Shown: positions 50,960 to 58,945, numbered from the stretch's first letter. The stretch is DNA of 64,000 bases from Prevotella sp. (GCA_016291085.1 JAEEVW010000004.1:1-64000), one strand, 5' to 3'. A program made the numbers and translations. The notes: generated by a model not told the origin, from the sequence alone.

Positions 50960-52465
50960 ATGAAACAACAAGAAACGGGCAGTAGCGCCTATCTGATCAG
51001 TATCGTAATGGTTGCCGTGCTGGGAGGTCTTCTCTTCGGATACGACACCGCAGTCATCTCAGGAGCAGAAAAAGGTCTGCAGGCTTTCTTTAAAGAGGCT
51101 GGCGACTTTAACTACACAGACGGATGGCACGGATTCACCTCATCATCAGCACTCATCGGCTGTATCATCGGCTCGGCCCTCTCCGGATTCCTGGCTACAA
51201 ACCTGGGACGTAAGAAATCGCTTATCATTGCAGGTATTCTCTTCTTCATCTCTGCCTTAGGCTCGATGGACCCGGAGTTCCTGTTCTTCAACTATGGTGA
51301 GCCCTCCTACTCACTGCTCATCATGTTCAACTTCTACCGCGTCATAGGTGGCATCGGCGTAGGTCTGGCATCAGCCATCTGTCCGATGTATATCAGTGAG
51401 GTGGCACCATCCAGCATTCGAGGCATGCTCGTCTCATGGAACCAGTTTGCTATCATCTTCGGTCAGCTGGTAGTGTATTTCGTCAATTTCTTTATTCTGG
51501 GCGATCACATCCAGCCCCTCGTCGAGGAGATGGGTAAGGGCATTGCCGCCATCAACCCCGCAGCACAATGGACGGTAACCACTGGTTGGCGTTATATGTT
51601 CGGTTCTGAGGCTGTGCCCGCAGGACTCTTCGCACTGCTCATTTGCTTCGTGCCCGAGACGCCGCGATACCTCGTCTCTGTGGGTCAGGACGACAAAGCC
51701 CTCCGTATCCTGCAGAAAATCAATGGTGAAGAGCGTGGTGCCTATGTGCTGAAGCGCATCAAAGAGACCATCACCATCAAGATAGAGCCCATCATGACCT
51801 ATGGTGCCATGTGTATCTTCGTGGGCATCATGCTCAGCGTATTCCAGCAGGCAGTAGGTATCAATGCCGTACTCTACTACGCTCCGCGCATCTTCGGCGA
51901 TATGGGCATGGACAACCCGATGATGATTACCGTATTCATGGGCTTTATCAATATCCTCTTCACAATGGTGGCTATCTTCACGGTTGAGAAGCTGGGTCGC
52001 AAGCCGCTGCTCATCTGGGGCTCACTGGGTATGGCACTCGGTGCCTTCGGCGTGGCAGTGACCTTCGGCAAGGCAGGATTGGAACTTGTGACAGCCATCA
52101 GCATCATGGTCTATTCGGCCTCGTTCATGTTCTCGTGGGGTCCCATCTGCTGGGTACTCATTGCCGAGATTTTCCCCAACACCATCCGCGGTCAGGCTGT
52201 GGCAGTAGCCGTAGCGTTCCAGTGGATATTCAACTTCATCGTCAGCTCTACCTTCGTGCCGATGTTCAATATGCACCTCACCGAGGGCGACGACTTCGGA
52301 CATTGGTTCACTTACGGACTGTACGGCTGCATCTGCGTCATTGCTGCCATCTTCGTCTGGCGACTCGTGCCCGAGACCAAGGGTAAGACGCTGGAGGACA
52401 TGAGCAAGCTCTGGAAGTGGAAGGGTTACGACGCCGTTAACCGCCTGGAGAAAGTGTTTGAATAA
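50960..52465 (+). CDS. MFS sugar porter (sugar:H+ symporter, XylE/GLUT-like)
   Basis: 501 residues, 12 membrane helices. Sugar-porter signatures: 'GGLLFGYDTAVISGAEKGLQ', 'LGRKKSL', 'RVIGGIGVGLASAICPMYISEVAPSSIRG', 'VPETPRYLV', 'QQAVGINAVLYYAPRIF' and 'VPETKGKTLEDM'. The central QQxxGINxxxYY motif contacts sugar. The long loop between helices 5 and 6 resembles XylE-type transporters. Likely imports a monosaccharide such as glucose, xylose or galactose. Divergent from holB, followed by a response regulator gene 26 nt later. Confidence 0.9.
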   Translation: MKQQETGSSAYLISIVMVAVLGGLLFGYDTAVISGAEKGLQAFFKEAGDFNYTDGWHGFTSSSALIGCIIGSALSGFLATNLGRKKSLIIAGILFFISALGSMDPEFLFFNYGEPSYSLLIMFNFYRVIGGIGVGLASAICPMYISEVAPSSIRGMLVSWNQFAIIFGQLVVYFVNFFILGDHIQPLVEEMGKGIAAINPAAQWTVTTGWRYMFGSEAVPAGLFALLICFVPETPRYLVSVGQDDKALRILQKINGEERGAYVLKRIKETITIKIEPIMTYGAMCIFVGIMLSVFQQAVGINAVLYYAPRIFGDMGMDNPMMITVFMGFINILFTMVAIFTVEKLGRKPLLIWGSLGMALGAFGVAVTFGKAGLELVTAISIMVYSASFMFSWGPICWVLIAEIFPNTIRGQAVAVAVAFQWIFNFIVSSTFVPMFNMHLTEGDDFGHWFTYGLYGCICVIAAIFVWRLVPETKGKTLEDMSKLWKWKGYDAVNRLEKVFE

Positions 52466-52491
52466 TCAGATGTAATTAAGCATATAGAACT

Positions 52492-52848
52492 ATGAAAAGA
52501 ATACTTATAGCTGAAGACAACGACAGCAATTACATATTGATGAACTATATCCTGAAGAAGCACTACGAGTTCTTCCGTGCCCGTAACGGGCAGGAAGCCG
52601 TAGAGCTGGCAGAATCGGAAAAGCCCGATTTGATTCTGATGGATATCAAGATGCCTGTCATGGACGGTCTTGAGGCCACACGGCAGATTAGGGCCAAGAT
52701 GCCCGACATGCCGATTGTCGCCCTGACAGCCAACGCCTTCGACAGTGACCGCCATTCCGCTTTCGAAGCAGGGTGCAACGATTTCCTCTCGAAGCCCGTC
52801 AATGCTGAGAAGTGCATTCAGACCATTGCGAAATACATTGGCGAATGA
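52492..52848 (+). CDS. single-domain response regulator (receiver only)
   Basis: 118 residues, a complete CheY-like receiver and nothing else. Acidic pocket Glu8/Asp9, phosphoacceptor Asp51 in 'DLILMDIKMPVMDG', switch Thr79 in 'IVALTANAF' and Lys101 in 'FLSKPVN' are all in place. The sequence is close to the C-terminal receivers of hybrid histidine kinases, so it may shuttle phosphate in a phosphorelay. No kinase is nearby. Its stop overlaps the aroB start (ATGA), an unusual partnership that may simply be operon packing. Confidence 0.9.
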   Translation: MKRILIAEDNDSNYILMNYILKKHYEFFRARNGQEAVELAESEKPDLILMDIKMPVMDGLEATRQIRAKMPDMPIVALTANAFDSDRHSAFEAGCNDFLSKPVNAEKCIQTIAKYIGE

Positions 52849-53891
52849 AACCACAGAAAGTCATTCTTTCCACAAATTTGCAGCAATCGCTTTCCGAGGC
52901 GGTTGCTGCATGCAAATATGACGTATTGTTTGTCCTCGTCGACGAAACCACCGAACGCCTTTGTCTGCCTGTCGTTGCCGATTTCGAATGCATGCAGTCT
53001 GCCCAGCGCATCGTTATCAAAGACACCGACACGAACAAAACGCTCGAGTCAGTCGTCCACGTATGGTCCGAACTGCAACGTCTGGGAGCCACACGCCACT
53101 CGCTGATGATTAATCTGGGAGGAGGCATGGTGACCGATTTGGGTGGTTTTGCAGCATCAACCTTCAAGCGCGGCATACAATACATTAATATCCCCACGAC
53201 GCTGCTTTCCATGGTCGATGCCTCCGTGGGCGGAAAGACCGGTTTTAACTTCGGAGGTCTCAAAAACGAGATTGGCGTGTTCAACAATGCCAGTTCCGTC
53301 ATCCTTGACACGACGTTCCTCCGCACCATGGATCACGAGAATCTGCTTTCCGGCTATGCCGAGATGCTGAAACACGGACTCATCTCCAATGATAAGATGT
53401 GGGCGGAGCTATTAAATCTAGAGAATCTAGACAATCTGGATATACTAGGCAAAATGCTCGCTGACAGCGTTGCCGTCAAACAGCGCATCGTCACGGAAGA
53501 CCCCACCGAACAGGGCATCCGCAAAGCACTCAACCTCGGACATACTGCTGGGCACGCCTTCGAGTCGATGGCTCTGGAGCGCACCCCCATCCTTCACGGC
53601 TATGCAGTGGCCTACGGACTCATCGTCGAGCTCTACCTCAGCTGTGTAAAGACGGGATTTCCCCAAGACAAGATGCGCCAGACGGTGTCGTTCATCAAAG
53701 AACACTACGGACGCATGGCTATCACCTGCGACGACTATCCCCACCTGATAGCCCTGATGCATCACGACAAGAAGAACACGGGCCGCGACATCAATTTCAC
53801 CCTATTGGGCGACATTGGCGATATCCGCATCAACCAGACTGCATCGGAAGACGACATCAAGGAAGCCCTCGACTTCTATCGCGAGTGCTAA
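52845..53891 (+). CDS. aroB: 3-dehydroquinate synthase
   Basis: 348 residues from the ATG at 52845 (MKPQKVILSTNLQ), overlapping the regulator stop as ATGA; the track's start 33 nt upstream is in the regulator gene. Second step of the shikimate pathway: DAHP to 3-dehydroquinate, NAD+- and Zn2+-dependent. Motifs 'LGGGMVTDLGGFAASTFKRG', 'PTTLLSMVDASVGGKTGFNF', 'AEMLKHGLI', 'NLGHTAGHAFE', with His/Glu metal ligands. Part of the gene (53415-53448) has CTAG/CTGG every 9 bp and encodes LNLENLDNLDILGK. Confidence 0.94.
   Translation: MKPQKVILSTNLQQSLSEAVAACKYDVLFVLVDETTERLCLPVVADFECMQSAQRIVIKDTDTNKTLESVVHVWSELQRLGATRHSLMINLGGGMVTDLGGFAASTFKRGIQYINIPTTLLSMVDASVGGKTGFNFGGLKNEIGVFNNASSVILDTTFLRTMDHENLLSGYAEMLKHGLISNDKMWAELLNLENLDNLDILGKMLADSVAVKQRIVTEDPTEQGIRKALNLGHTAGHAFESMALERTPILHGYAVAYGLIVELYLSCVKTGFPQDKMRQTVSFIKEHYGRMAITCDDYPHLIALMHHDKKNTGRDINFTLLGDIGDIRINQTASEDDIKEALDFYREC
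53418..53448. repeat. CTAG nonamer array inside aroB
   Basis: CTAG at 53418, 53427 and 53445, and CTGG at 53436, all in a 9-bp register. It belongs with the arrays in the NRPS and recQ, but the encoded helix may be native to AroB. Confidence 0.6.
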
Positions 53892-54044
53892 AAAATGTCA
53901 TGAAAGTCAAATGTCACTTCACAGCGTGCCTGTCACCGTGTGACCCCTGCCACTTGCCCTTTCACAAGGAGGCTGAAAGGGGTTCGCAAGGGGGCGCGCA
54001 AGGTACAACATGCCTTTGCACAGGGAGCGAGAAGGCACCTCGCG

Positions 54045-54110
54045 ACCTTGCAGGCACACGCAAAACACCTTGCGGGCACCCCCAAAACACCTTGCTGGCA
54101 TACGCAAAAA
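54045..54110. repeat. 22-bp tandem repeat x3 between aroB and amrS
   Basis: ACCTTGC starts at 54045, 54067 and 54089, giving three 22-bp units (ACCTTGCNGGCAYNCNCAAAA). It lies in a 256-bp GC-rich gap with other purine/GCAAGG motifs. The two minus-strand ORFs listed here (53919, 53933) are Cys/Pro/Arg-rich products of the repeat and not genes. The spacer holds no other feature I can support. Confidence 0.85.
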
Positions 54111-54147
54111 GTTTTAAACGCCCGCCCAAAAACAGCCGTCATTTTTT

Positions 54148-55011
54148 TTATACATTTCCTAAATACACATACTTGATGCCCTCTTCCTGTGCAATCCGCT
54201 TGGCTTCTTTCAACGTCTGAACAGGCGTTGGCATGACGTTTTGCATCTTGAAGCGTGGGAAGAAGCGGCTAAAGTGCAGGGGATTGTTAGCAAGACCATT
54301 GTCTGCTATCCAGCGGCACATCTGGCGAATCATAGTCATGTCATCGTTCACATCAGGGATGATGAGATTCGTCAGCTCAATCCATACACCAGCTTTCTGC
54401 ATGGCCAAGATGGTATCGAGGACTGGCTGCAAGTGGCCACCGCTGACCTTCTGATAGATGTCATCGCTAAACGACTTCAGGTCGATGTTGGCAGCATCAA
54501 GATACGGCAGCAGGTCTGCCAATGGCTCCTGACACACGTAGCCTGCTGTCACGAGGATATTCCAAAGCCCGTTTTTATGTGCCAACCGAGCCGTGTCCAC
54601 AATATACTCCAGATACGTCAGAGGTTCTGTATAGGTGTAGGCGATACCAGGGCAGTGGTGCTCCAAGCACAGATCTACGAGTTGTTGTGGAGAAAGGTCA
54701 TAATGGCCAACATCCGATGGCGACACCTGCGAAATCTCGTGATTCTGACAGTTCAAACACCTAAAGTTGCAGCCAGTACAGGCAATGGAGAGACACTTGG
54801 TGCCAGGATGGAAGTGATACAGCGGCTTCTTCTCAATGGGATCAATGGCTAGCGAACAGGGCTTGCCATAGACTTCGCTCACGAGCACACCGCCCTTATT
54901 ACGACGACTCCGGCAGATACCCGTCTTTCCATTCGCAATCTTGCAATGGTGGGGACAGAGCAGACACTCCACCCGTCCATCATCCAACCGCTGATAATAC
55001 CTGCACTCCAT
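54148..55011 (-). CDS. amrS: AmmeMemoRadiSam system radical SAM enzyme
   Basis: 287 residues from the ATG at 55011 (MECRYYQRLDDGRVECLLCPHHCKI). The track's start at 55047 lies in a hairpin-cassette repeat and adds MWRCNHGLNDSY, so it is rejected. The radical SAM Cys triad is C81-x3-C85-x2-C88 in 'CTGCNFRCLNCQN', with an N-terminal Cys set 'CLLCPHHCKIANGKTGICRSR'. This family is related to pyruvate-formate-lyase-activating enzymes and is encoded with MEMO1- and AMMECR1-domain proteins; the reaction is not established. Its partner gene (B-A fusion) is 70 nt upstream on the same strand. Confidence 0.9.
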   Translation of the reverse strand: MECRYYQRLDDGRVECLLCPHHCKIANGKTGICRSRRNKGGVLVSEVYGKPCSLAIDPIEKKPLYHFHPGTKCLSIACTGCNFRCLNCQNHEISQVSPSDVGHYDLSPQQLVDLCLEHHCPGIAYTYTEPLTYLEYIVDTARLAHKNGLWNILVTAGYVCQEPLADLLPYLDAANIDLKSFSDDIYQKVSGGHLQPVLDTILAMQKAGVWIELTNLIIPDVNDDMTMIRQMCRWIADNGLANNPLHFSRFFPRFKMQNVMPTPVQTLKEAKRIAQEEGIKYVYLGNV

Positions 55012-55030
55012 ATAAGAATCGTTTAATCCG

Positions 55031-55071
55031 TGATTGCAACGCCACACTTTGTACCTTTAGGTCAAAGAAAT
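55031..55071. repeat. GATTGCAACGCCACA hairpin cassette (copy 1)
   Basis: The flank TGATTGCAACGCCACA is followed by hairpin CTTTG-T-ACCT-TT-AGGT-CAAAG and AAAT. Related copies are at 62361-62460. It sits in the 70-nt gap between amrS and the B-A fusion gene. Confidence 0.75.
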
Positions 55072-55081
55072 CCGTGGTCGT

Positions 55082-56566
55082 TTAAAATACTATTGCTTCG
55101 TAAACATACAACTCCGCATCCTTCCAGCCATCCCATCCGATGCCAGCCTTGTCCTGAGCACAATGGCCCACAAACTCCTCCTTCGTCCAGTTTACTTCAT
55201 CGGCAACCTGAGGCAGGAACGTGCCACTGCGATAACCTTTCTTGATATAGATGCCATGCTTGTGCAACTGGAATTCATCCAGATTCTGAATGCGACGCAT
55301 AGGTGTCAGCACAGAGATTTCGATGTCAATATCGTCCAGTTCGTCTCTGGTTACAGGCATGAACCGCGGATCTTCAAAGGCAGCGGCACGAGCCATTTCT
55401 GCAACTATTTCGTGCAATGGCACGTCTTCTCCAAAGTGACCAATGCAGCCACGCAACCGCCCCTGCTTGTGTAACGACACAAATGCGCCACATCTTGAAT
55501 TGAGAATTGAAAATTGAGAATTGAGAGTTGGCTGCGCAATTCGTTTGCCATCAAGACTGTCCTTGATACTTGTCAGTGCTATGGCCTTCAGCATCCGTTT
55601 TTCCTCGTCATTCAATGAGAATTCACTCTTTCTCAGTATCGCAAACGCATGATAGCCCACCACACGACTATGGTCGTGATTATCAATGTCACCGGAGTTC
55701 TGATACAGCAGATGTTTCACTTCGTAGCCGCCATCCTGCATCATCAGCATCAGCGTAGCAATGGCCAGCTCTCCGCAGGCACTCGTAGCCAGATTCTTCA
55801 CACCACTTCTGGCGTTTTTCTCTAGCTGAGCGATAAAGCGTTCCACGTCACCGCTCTCCACAGCCTTGCCTGTCCGAGCATCCACCTCGCAGGCATCCTC
55901 ATATTTCGGATAGTGCGAGAAGTCGCTGCTCACCACAAACAGATTCTCTTCCGTCATATACGGCTTCAGTACTTCTGCTATCTTTTGCAACTTCCTAAAA
56001 TCGTTTGTCGATATAATAATCGGTACAATCGGTGGTACTTCGCCAAATCTTCTCTGTAGGAACGGCAACTGAACCTCTAGACAATGCTCCCTATCATGAG
56101 CCTTGGGATTATAAAAGAACACAGAATCCGTTTTATCCGTGCCATCCGTGTTCGTTAATAATCTTGCCGTCTCGACATCTACCTTCACATTGCCCAATGG
56201 TGTACTGTAATAGTCGTATTCCGTATTCACCGAAGCCCCATCAAGCCACTCATGATGGCTTGGTCCCAACAGAAATATCCGCTTGTACTGCACATCGTCA
56301 GGTATCGACTGATACGCCGCTGCAGCCACATTGCCAGAAAAATAGTAGCCTGCATGAGGCACTATCAACGCTGCCACATGCTTGTATTTCTTATCCTTGG
56401 CATGTATCGTCAAGAAGCTATCCACCTCCTCGCTCAGTTCCTTGGCATCACCCGTATAGAAACGGTTCGCCTGAGTTGCAGGTCTTACTATCGGCTCCTT
56501 CGCCACGTTCCCGTTACATGTATTCATCATCATTACAGCTATGATTATTGTCAACAGTTTCATCAT
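55082..56566 (-). CDS. AmmeMemoRadiSam system protein B-A fusion, probable lipoprotein
   Basis: 494 residues. N-terminal signal MMKLLTIIIAVMMMNTC with a possible lipobox Cys. Residues about 30-300 are a MEMO1-like (AmmeMemoRadiSam B) domain: 'AALIVPHAGYYFSGNVAAAAY', 'FLLGPSHHEWLDGASV', 'VVSSDFSHYPKYEDA'; its His/Asp/Cys set resembles extradiol dioxygenases. Residues about 345-494 are an AMMECR1 (A) domain: 'CGAFVSLHKQGRLRGCIGHF', 'DPRFMPVTRDELDDIDIEISVL', 'LPQVADEVNWTKEEFVGHCAQDKAGI'. The linker (about 335-347, PTLNSQFSILNSR) is encoded by a 7-bp repeat array. An exported fusion with a cytosolic radical SAM partner is odd and may mean the signal is a membrane anchor or that the proteins act apart. 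Confidence 0.88.
   Translation of the reverse strand: MMKLLTIIIAVMMMNTCNGNVAKEPIVRPATQANRFYTGDAKELSEEVDSFLTIHAKDKKYKHVAALIVPHAGYYFSGNVAAAAYQSIPDDVQYKRIFLLGPSHHEWLDGASVNTEYDYYSTPLGNVKVDVETARLLTNTDGTDKTDSVFFYNPKAHDREHCLEVQLPFLQRRFGEVPPIVPIIISTNDFRKLQKIAEVLKPYMTEENLFVVSSDFSHYPKYEDACEVDARTGKAVESGDVERFIAQLEKNARSGVKNLATSACGELAIATLMLMMQDGGYEVKHLLYQNSGDIDNHDHSRVVGYHAFAILRKSEFSLNDEEKRMLKAIALTSIKDSLDGKRIAQPTLNSQFSILNSRCGAFVSLHKQGRLRGCIGHFGEDVPLHEIVAEMARAAAFEDPRFMPVTRDELDDIDIEISVLTPMRRIQNLDEFQLHKHGIYIKKGYRSGTFLPQVADEVNWTKEEFVGHCAQDKAGIGWDGWKDAELYVYEAIVF
55498..55532. repeat. heptamer array (AATTGAR)4 in the B-A fusion linker
   Basis: AATTGAG, AATTGAA, AATTGAG, AATTGAG, AGTTGGC in 7-bp register. It encodes the interdomain linker and is in frame with the fusion. 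Confidence 0.85.
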
Positions 56567-56590
56567 TCCGTTCCCATCTGCCGCAGTTAC

Positions 56591-57646
56591 TTATTCGTAG
56601 TGTCTTATCCTTACATCTATCCCTTCTGCCTTTAGCAACTCAGGGATACCGCTGACGTTGGTTTCTCCATAGTGATATGGGAACAGCACCTTGGGCTTCA
56701 CCACCTTTGCAGCCTTTACCAGCTGTTCTGGCGTCATGGTGAACGGCTGATTGCAGGGCATGAAGGCAATGTCGATGTCCTTGATGTCTGCCATTTCAGG
56801 AATGTCTTCCGTATCGCCAGCAATGTAGATTCTCAACCCATCGATAGTCAGGATAAAGCCATTGTCCCTACCCTTGGGGTGGAATTTCTGATTAGCCTCT
56901 GTGGTATTATAGGCTGGTACGGCTTCAACCGTGAAGTCGTCAGCTATCTGTAGCTTGTCACCATTGCCCATCACTTTTCCATAGCCCAACATGTCGCCAC
57001 AGCGCTTGTTGGTAATCAACTGTGTGCCGTCTTTCGTCAGTTGCTTGATGGCCTCCTTGTCGAAGTGGTCCATGTGTTCGTGGGTCACGAAGATATAGTC
57101 TGCCTTGGGCATCTTGCTGTAGTCAATTGTCCTCTCGCGCAGCTTCAGCACAGGGTCTATCTCTATCTCCCTGCCGTCATACACCATCCTGATGCTGGCG
57201 TGCATCAGCGCATGGAACTTGACGGTTTTTCCACTTTTCGTCTGGAACACATCCACTTCATAGGTATCTGTTGTCACAGGCATATTGTTTTCTTTCCATG
57301 CCAAGATACCACCCAAGAGGTTCACAACCTTGTAACCTTCAGCACCCAGTTCTGATGCTGCACTGGCAGAGCGACGTCCACTACGGCAATACACGGCTAT
57401 CGTTCTGTCTTTGGGTAACGTTGCTAGTGCCTTCTCCATAAAACCGTCCTGCTTCCAGTCAATGAACAGGGCGCCCTCGATATGTCCTTCGTTGAACTCT
57501 TCAGCAGTTCTCACGTCAAGAACCACCACGCCAGGCTCTGTTATCAATTTCGCAAAACCTTCAGGATCAGTGTTTTCATAATTTTGCTGGCAGCAACCAG
57601 TTGCCAGTCCAAATGTTGCAAGTAAGCAAGTAATAATCTTCTTCAT
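56591..57646 (-). CDS. lipoprotein with rhodanese and metallo-beta-lactamase domains
   Basis: 351 residues. Lipobox GLATGC (Cys18). Rhodanese domain at about 28-125: 'VVLDVRTAEEFNEGHIEGALFI', active Cys87 in 'AVYCRSGRRSASAA'. UlaG/YtnP-like MBL domain at about 135-351: 'IFVTHEHMDHFDKEA' (H189-x-H191-x-D193-H194), 'YIAGDTEDIPEM' and 'VLFPYHYGE'. The metal ligands fit a complete dinuclear site. MBL-rhodanese fusions elsewhere handle sulfane sulfur (persulfide dioxygenases); the order here is reversed and the MBL subtype differs, so the substrate is open. It is 24 nt upstream of the B-A fusion and probably co-transcribed. Confidence 0.85.
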   Translation of the reverse strand: MKKIITCLLATFGLATGCCQQNYENTDPEGFAKLITEPGVVVLDVRTAEEFNEGHIEGALFIDWKQDGFMEKALATLPKDRTIAVYCRSGRRSASAASELGAEGYKVVNLLGGILAWKENNMPVTTDTYEVDVFQTKSGKTVKFHALMHASIRMVYDGREIEIDPVLKLRERTIDYSKMPKADYIFVTHEHMDHFDKEAIKQLTKDGTQLITNKRCGDMLGYGKVMGNGDKLQIADDFTVEAVPAYNTTEANQKFHPKGRDNGFILTIDGLRIYIAGDTEDIPEMADIKDIDIAFMPCNQPFTMTPEQLVKAAKVVKPKVLFPYHYGETNVSGIPELLKAEGIDVRIRHYE

Positions 57647-57664
57647 ATTGTTATTGTTTTATTC

Positions 57665-58096
57665 TTACCATCCAGGTGGCAGCACGATGTTCTCTACGTC
57701 GTGAGCCTTCTCGAACAGTGGAGCAATCTCTTCATCCGTGAAACCTGCGATGCCACAGCCGATGCGAGTCACGAGGAACGTCAGGTCAGGATGCTCCTTG
57801 GCGAACCTGATGAACTCGTCCACATACGGACGGATGGTCTCTACACCACCCTGCATCGTTGGGATGGCATAACTCTGTCCCTGCAGACCCACGCCCTGCC
57901 CCATGATAGCTCCAAACTTGCGGTAGGCAATATAAGCTGCCCCACCGCCATGCATACCCTTCAGATTGCTGCCAAACACGAAGATCTCGTTCGGCTGCAG
58001 TTCCGTAATAAACTCTGGTGTACTCCTCTTCTGTTCCATAATCGATTCTTTTGAAAGTTTCTCTTCGAAAGCCATAGGTTCTGCCATTTGGGACAT
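57665..58096 (-). CDS. macro-domain-like A1S_2505-type protein
   Basis: 143 residues from the ATG at 58096 (MSQMAEPMAFEE), which avoids the 46-nt overlap of the track start with the upstream gene and has AAGGA upstream; the ATG at 58036 (MEQKRSTPEF) is also possible. Core: 'ITELQPNEIFVFGSNLKGMHGGGAAYIAYRKFGA', 'GQGVGLQGQSYAIPTMQGGVETI' and 'FLVTRIGCGIAGFTDEEIAPLF'. The G-rich loop and the 'GSNLxGxHGGGAA' motif resemble macrodomain or phage non-structural proteins, which may bind ADP-ribose-type nucleotides. Function is not established. Confidence 0.7.
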   Translation of the reverse strand: MSQMAEPMAFEEKLSKESIMEQKRSTPEFITELQPNEIFVFGSNLKGMHGGGAAYIAYRKFGAIMGQGVGLQGQSYAIPTMQGGVETIRPYVDEFIRFAKEHPDLTFLVTRIGCGIAGFTDEEIAPLFEKAHDVENIVLPPGW

Positions 58097-58101
58097 CGAC
58101 T

Positions 58102-58509
58102 CTATGTCCTTGGTGTTTCCAACAATTCTAATACCATGCCGCGCCATTCCCGATATCGAAAAGAAGGTCGTAATTTTAGCAGGTTACGCCCTATTCGATT
58201 ATATATAGGTTCTGCAAGAACCAGGAAATTACCCATACCCAAACCAATGCCCTTCCATCCATTTGGTGTTTTTTCGACTTCTAAAACACCAAATTCACAA
58301 TCTTTCAATGTAGAACAGACTTCATCGCACATTTCGATAGTCATATCGCCAAAAACATAATTCATACTGTAAATTCCTGCTCCTTTGGTAATGACTATAA
58401 TCTCTCCGCCACTGCCCATCGCTCCTCCATAGGCGAAAGAAAAAGCTACAACATCAAGGTTTAAATAATCCCTGTAATTCTTATCGTTGATAAATATTAC
58501 TTCTTTCAT
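58102..58509 (-). CDS. unrecognised protein (135 aa)
   Basis: I do not recognise this family. The protein has a beta-rich Gly segment 'AFSFAYGGAMGSGGEIIVITKGAGIYSMNYVFGDMTIEM', a middle 'CEFGVLEVEKTPNGWKGIGLGMGNFLVL' and a basic C-terminus with 'NRIGRNLLKLRPSFRYREWRGMVLEL'. No signal peptide or membrane helix. It is 5 nt upstream of the macro-like gene and 200 nt downstream of a Bro-N fragment. Size, location and company suggest a phage-derived, immunity-type or defence accessory protein, but that is a guess. Confidence 0.6.
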   Translation of the reverse strand: MKEVIFINDKNYRDYLNLDVVAFSFAYGGAMGSGGEIIVITKGAGIYSMNYVFGDMTIEMCDEVCSTLKDCEFGVLEVEKTPNGWKGIGLGMGNFLVLAEPIYNRIGRNLLKLRPSFRYREWRGMVLELLETPRT

Positions 58510-58568
58510 CTTTAAAACTTTAGTAACCTAATCTGAATTCATCGCTATCGTAGGGGCATCACTTTCAA

Positions 58569-58595
58569 TGCACACGGGGACAGTCCCAGTGTGCA
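58569..58595. repeat. 27-bp REP-like palindrome
   Basis: TGCACAC-G-GGGAC-A-GTCCC-A-GTGTGCA, complementary over 12 of 13 pairs. It lies between the Bro-N fragment and the unrecognised gene. Similar GGGGACAGTCCC palindromes are seen as REP-type elements or terminators in Bacteroidetes. It lacks a following T-run, so I prefer REP-like element. Confidence 0.6.
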
Positions 58596-58710
58596 CTCGT
58601 GATTATTTGAGGATTTGCCTTCATAATTTAGGATTTTACTGTTTTTTATTGTTGCAAATTTATTGTTTTTTTTGACATTGAAGAATAAAGCATTGAATAT
58701 TAAAGTGTTT

Positions 58711-58941
58711 TTATCTCCCGTCAGCAGCTTTCATTTTCAAAGCGTGACAATTTGTCACGGTTTCATTTCCTTCATCTTTTAGTCTCTGTTTCAGCTTTCT
58801 CCAATATGCTTGCGGATCTTTACTATCTGTCAGCACCTCACATACATCCACTATGGAGAAATACCATTTCTCCTTCTCATCATCCCACGCTGTGCGTACT
58901 TTCTTGTCTTCAAATAGTTTTATTTCTTGTTTCTTTGTCAT
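58711..58941 (-). pseudogene. truncated Bro-N/antirepressor-like protein
   Basis: 76 residues: 'IKLFEDKKVRTAWDDEKEKWYFSIVDVCEVLTDSKDPQAYWRKLKQRLKDEGNETVTNCHALKMKAADGR' then TAA. This is the Bro-N domain of about 280-residue phage-type antirepressor proteins, which continue past AADGK into a KilA-C-like region. Here the gene stops at that point, and no trace of the rest is found in the next 200 nt. It is a truncated remnant, or a deliberately short Bro-N. The start of the gene is only 5 nt beyond the end of the restriction-modification gene. Confidence 0.75.
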
Positions 58942-58945
58942 GTCA

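Noticed and set aside
53919-54142. Minus-strand ORFs rich in Cys/Pro/Arg
   Set aside because: Both are readings of the GC-rich 22-bp tandem repeat without RBS or homology I recognise.
54148-55047. Upstream start of amrS (MWRCNHGLNDSY)
   Set aside because: These residues come from the hairpin-cassette repeat; similar VWRCN peptides appear in the spurious ORF at 62223.
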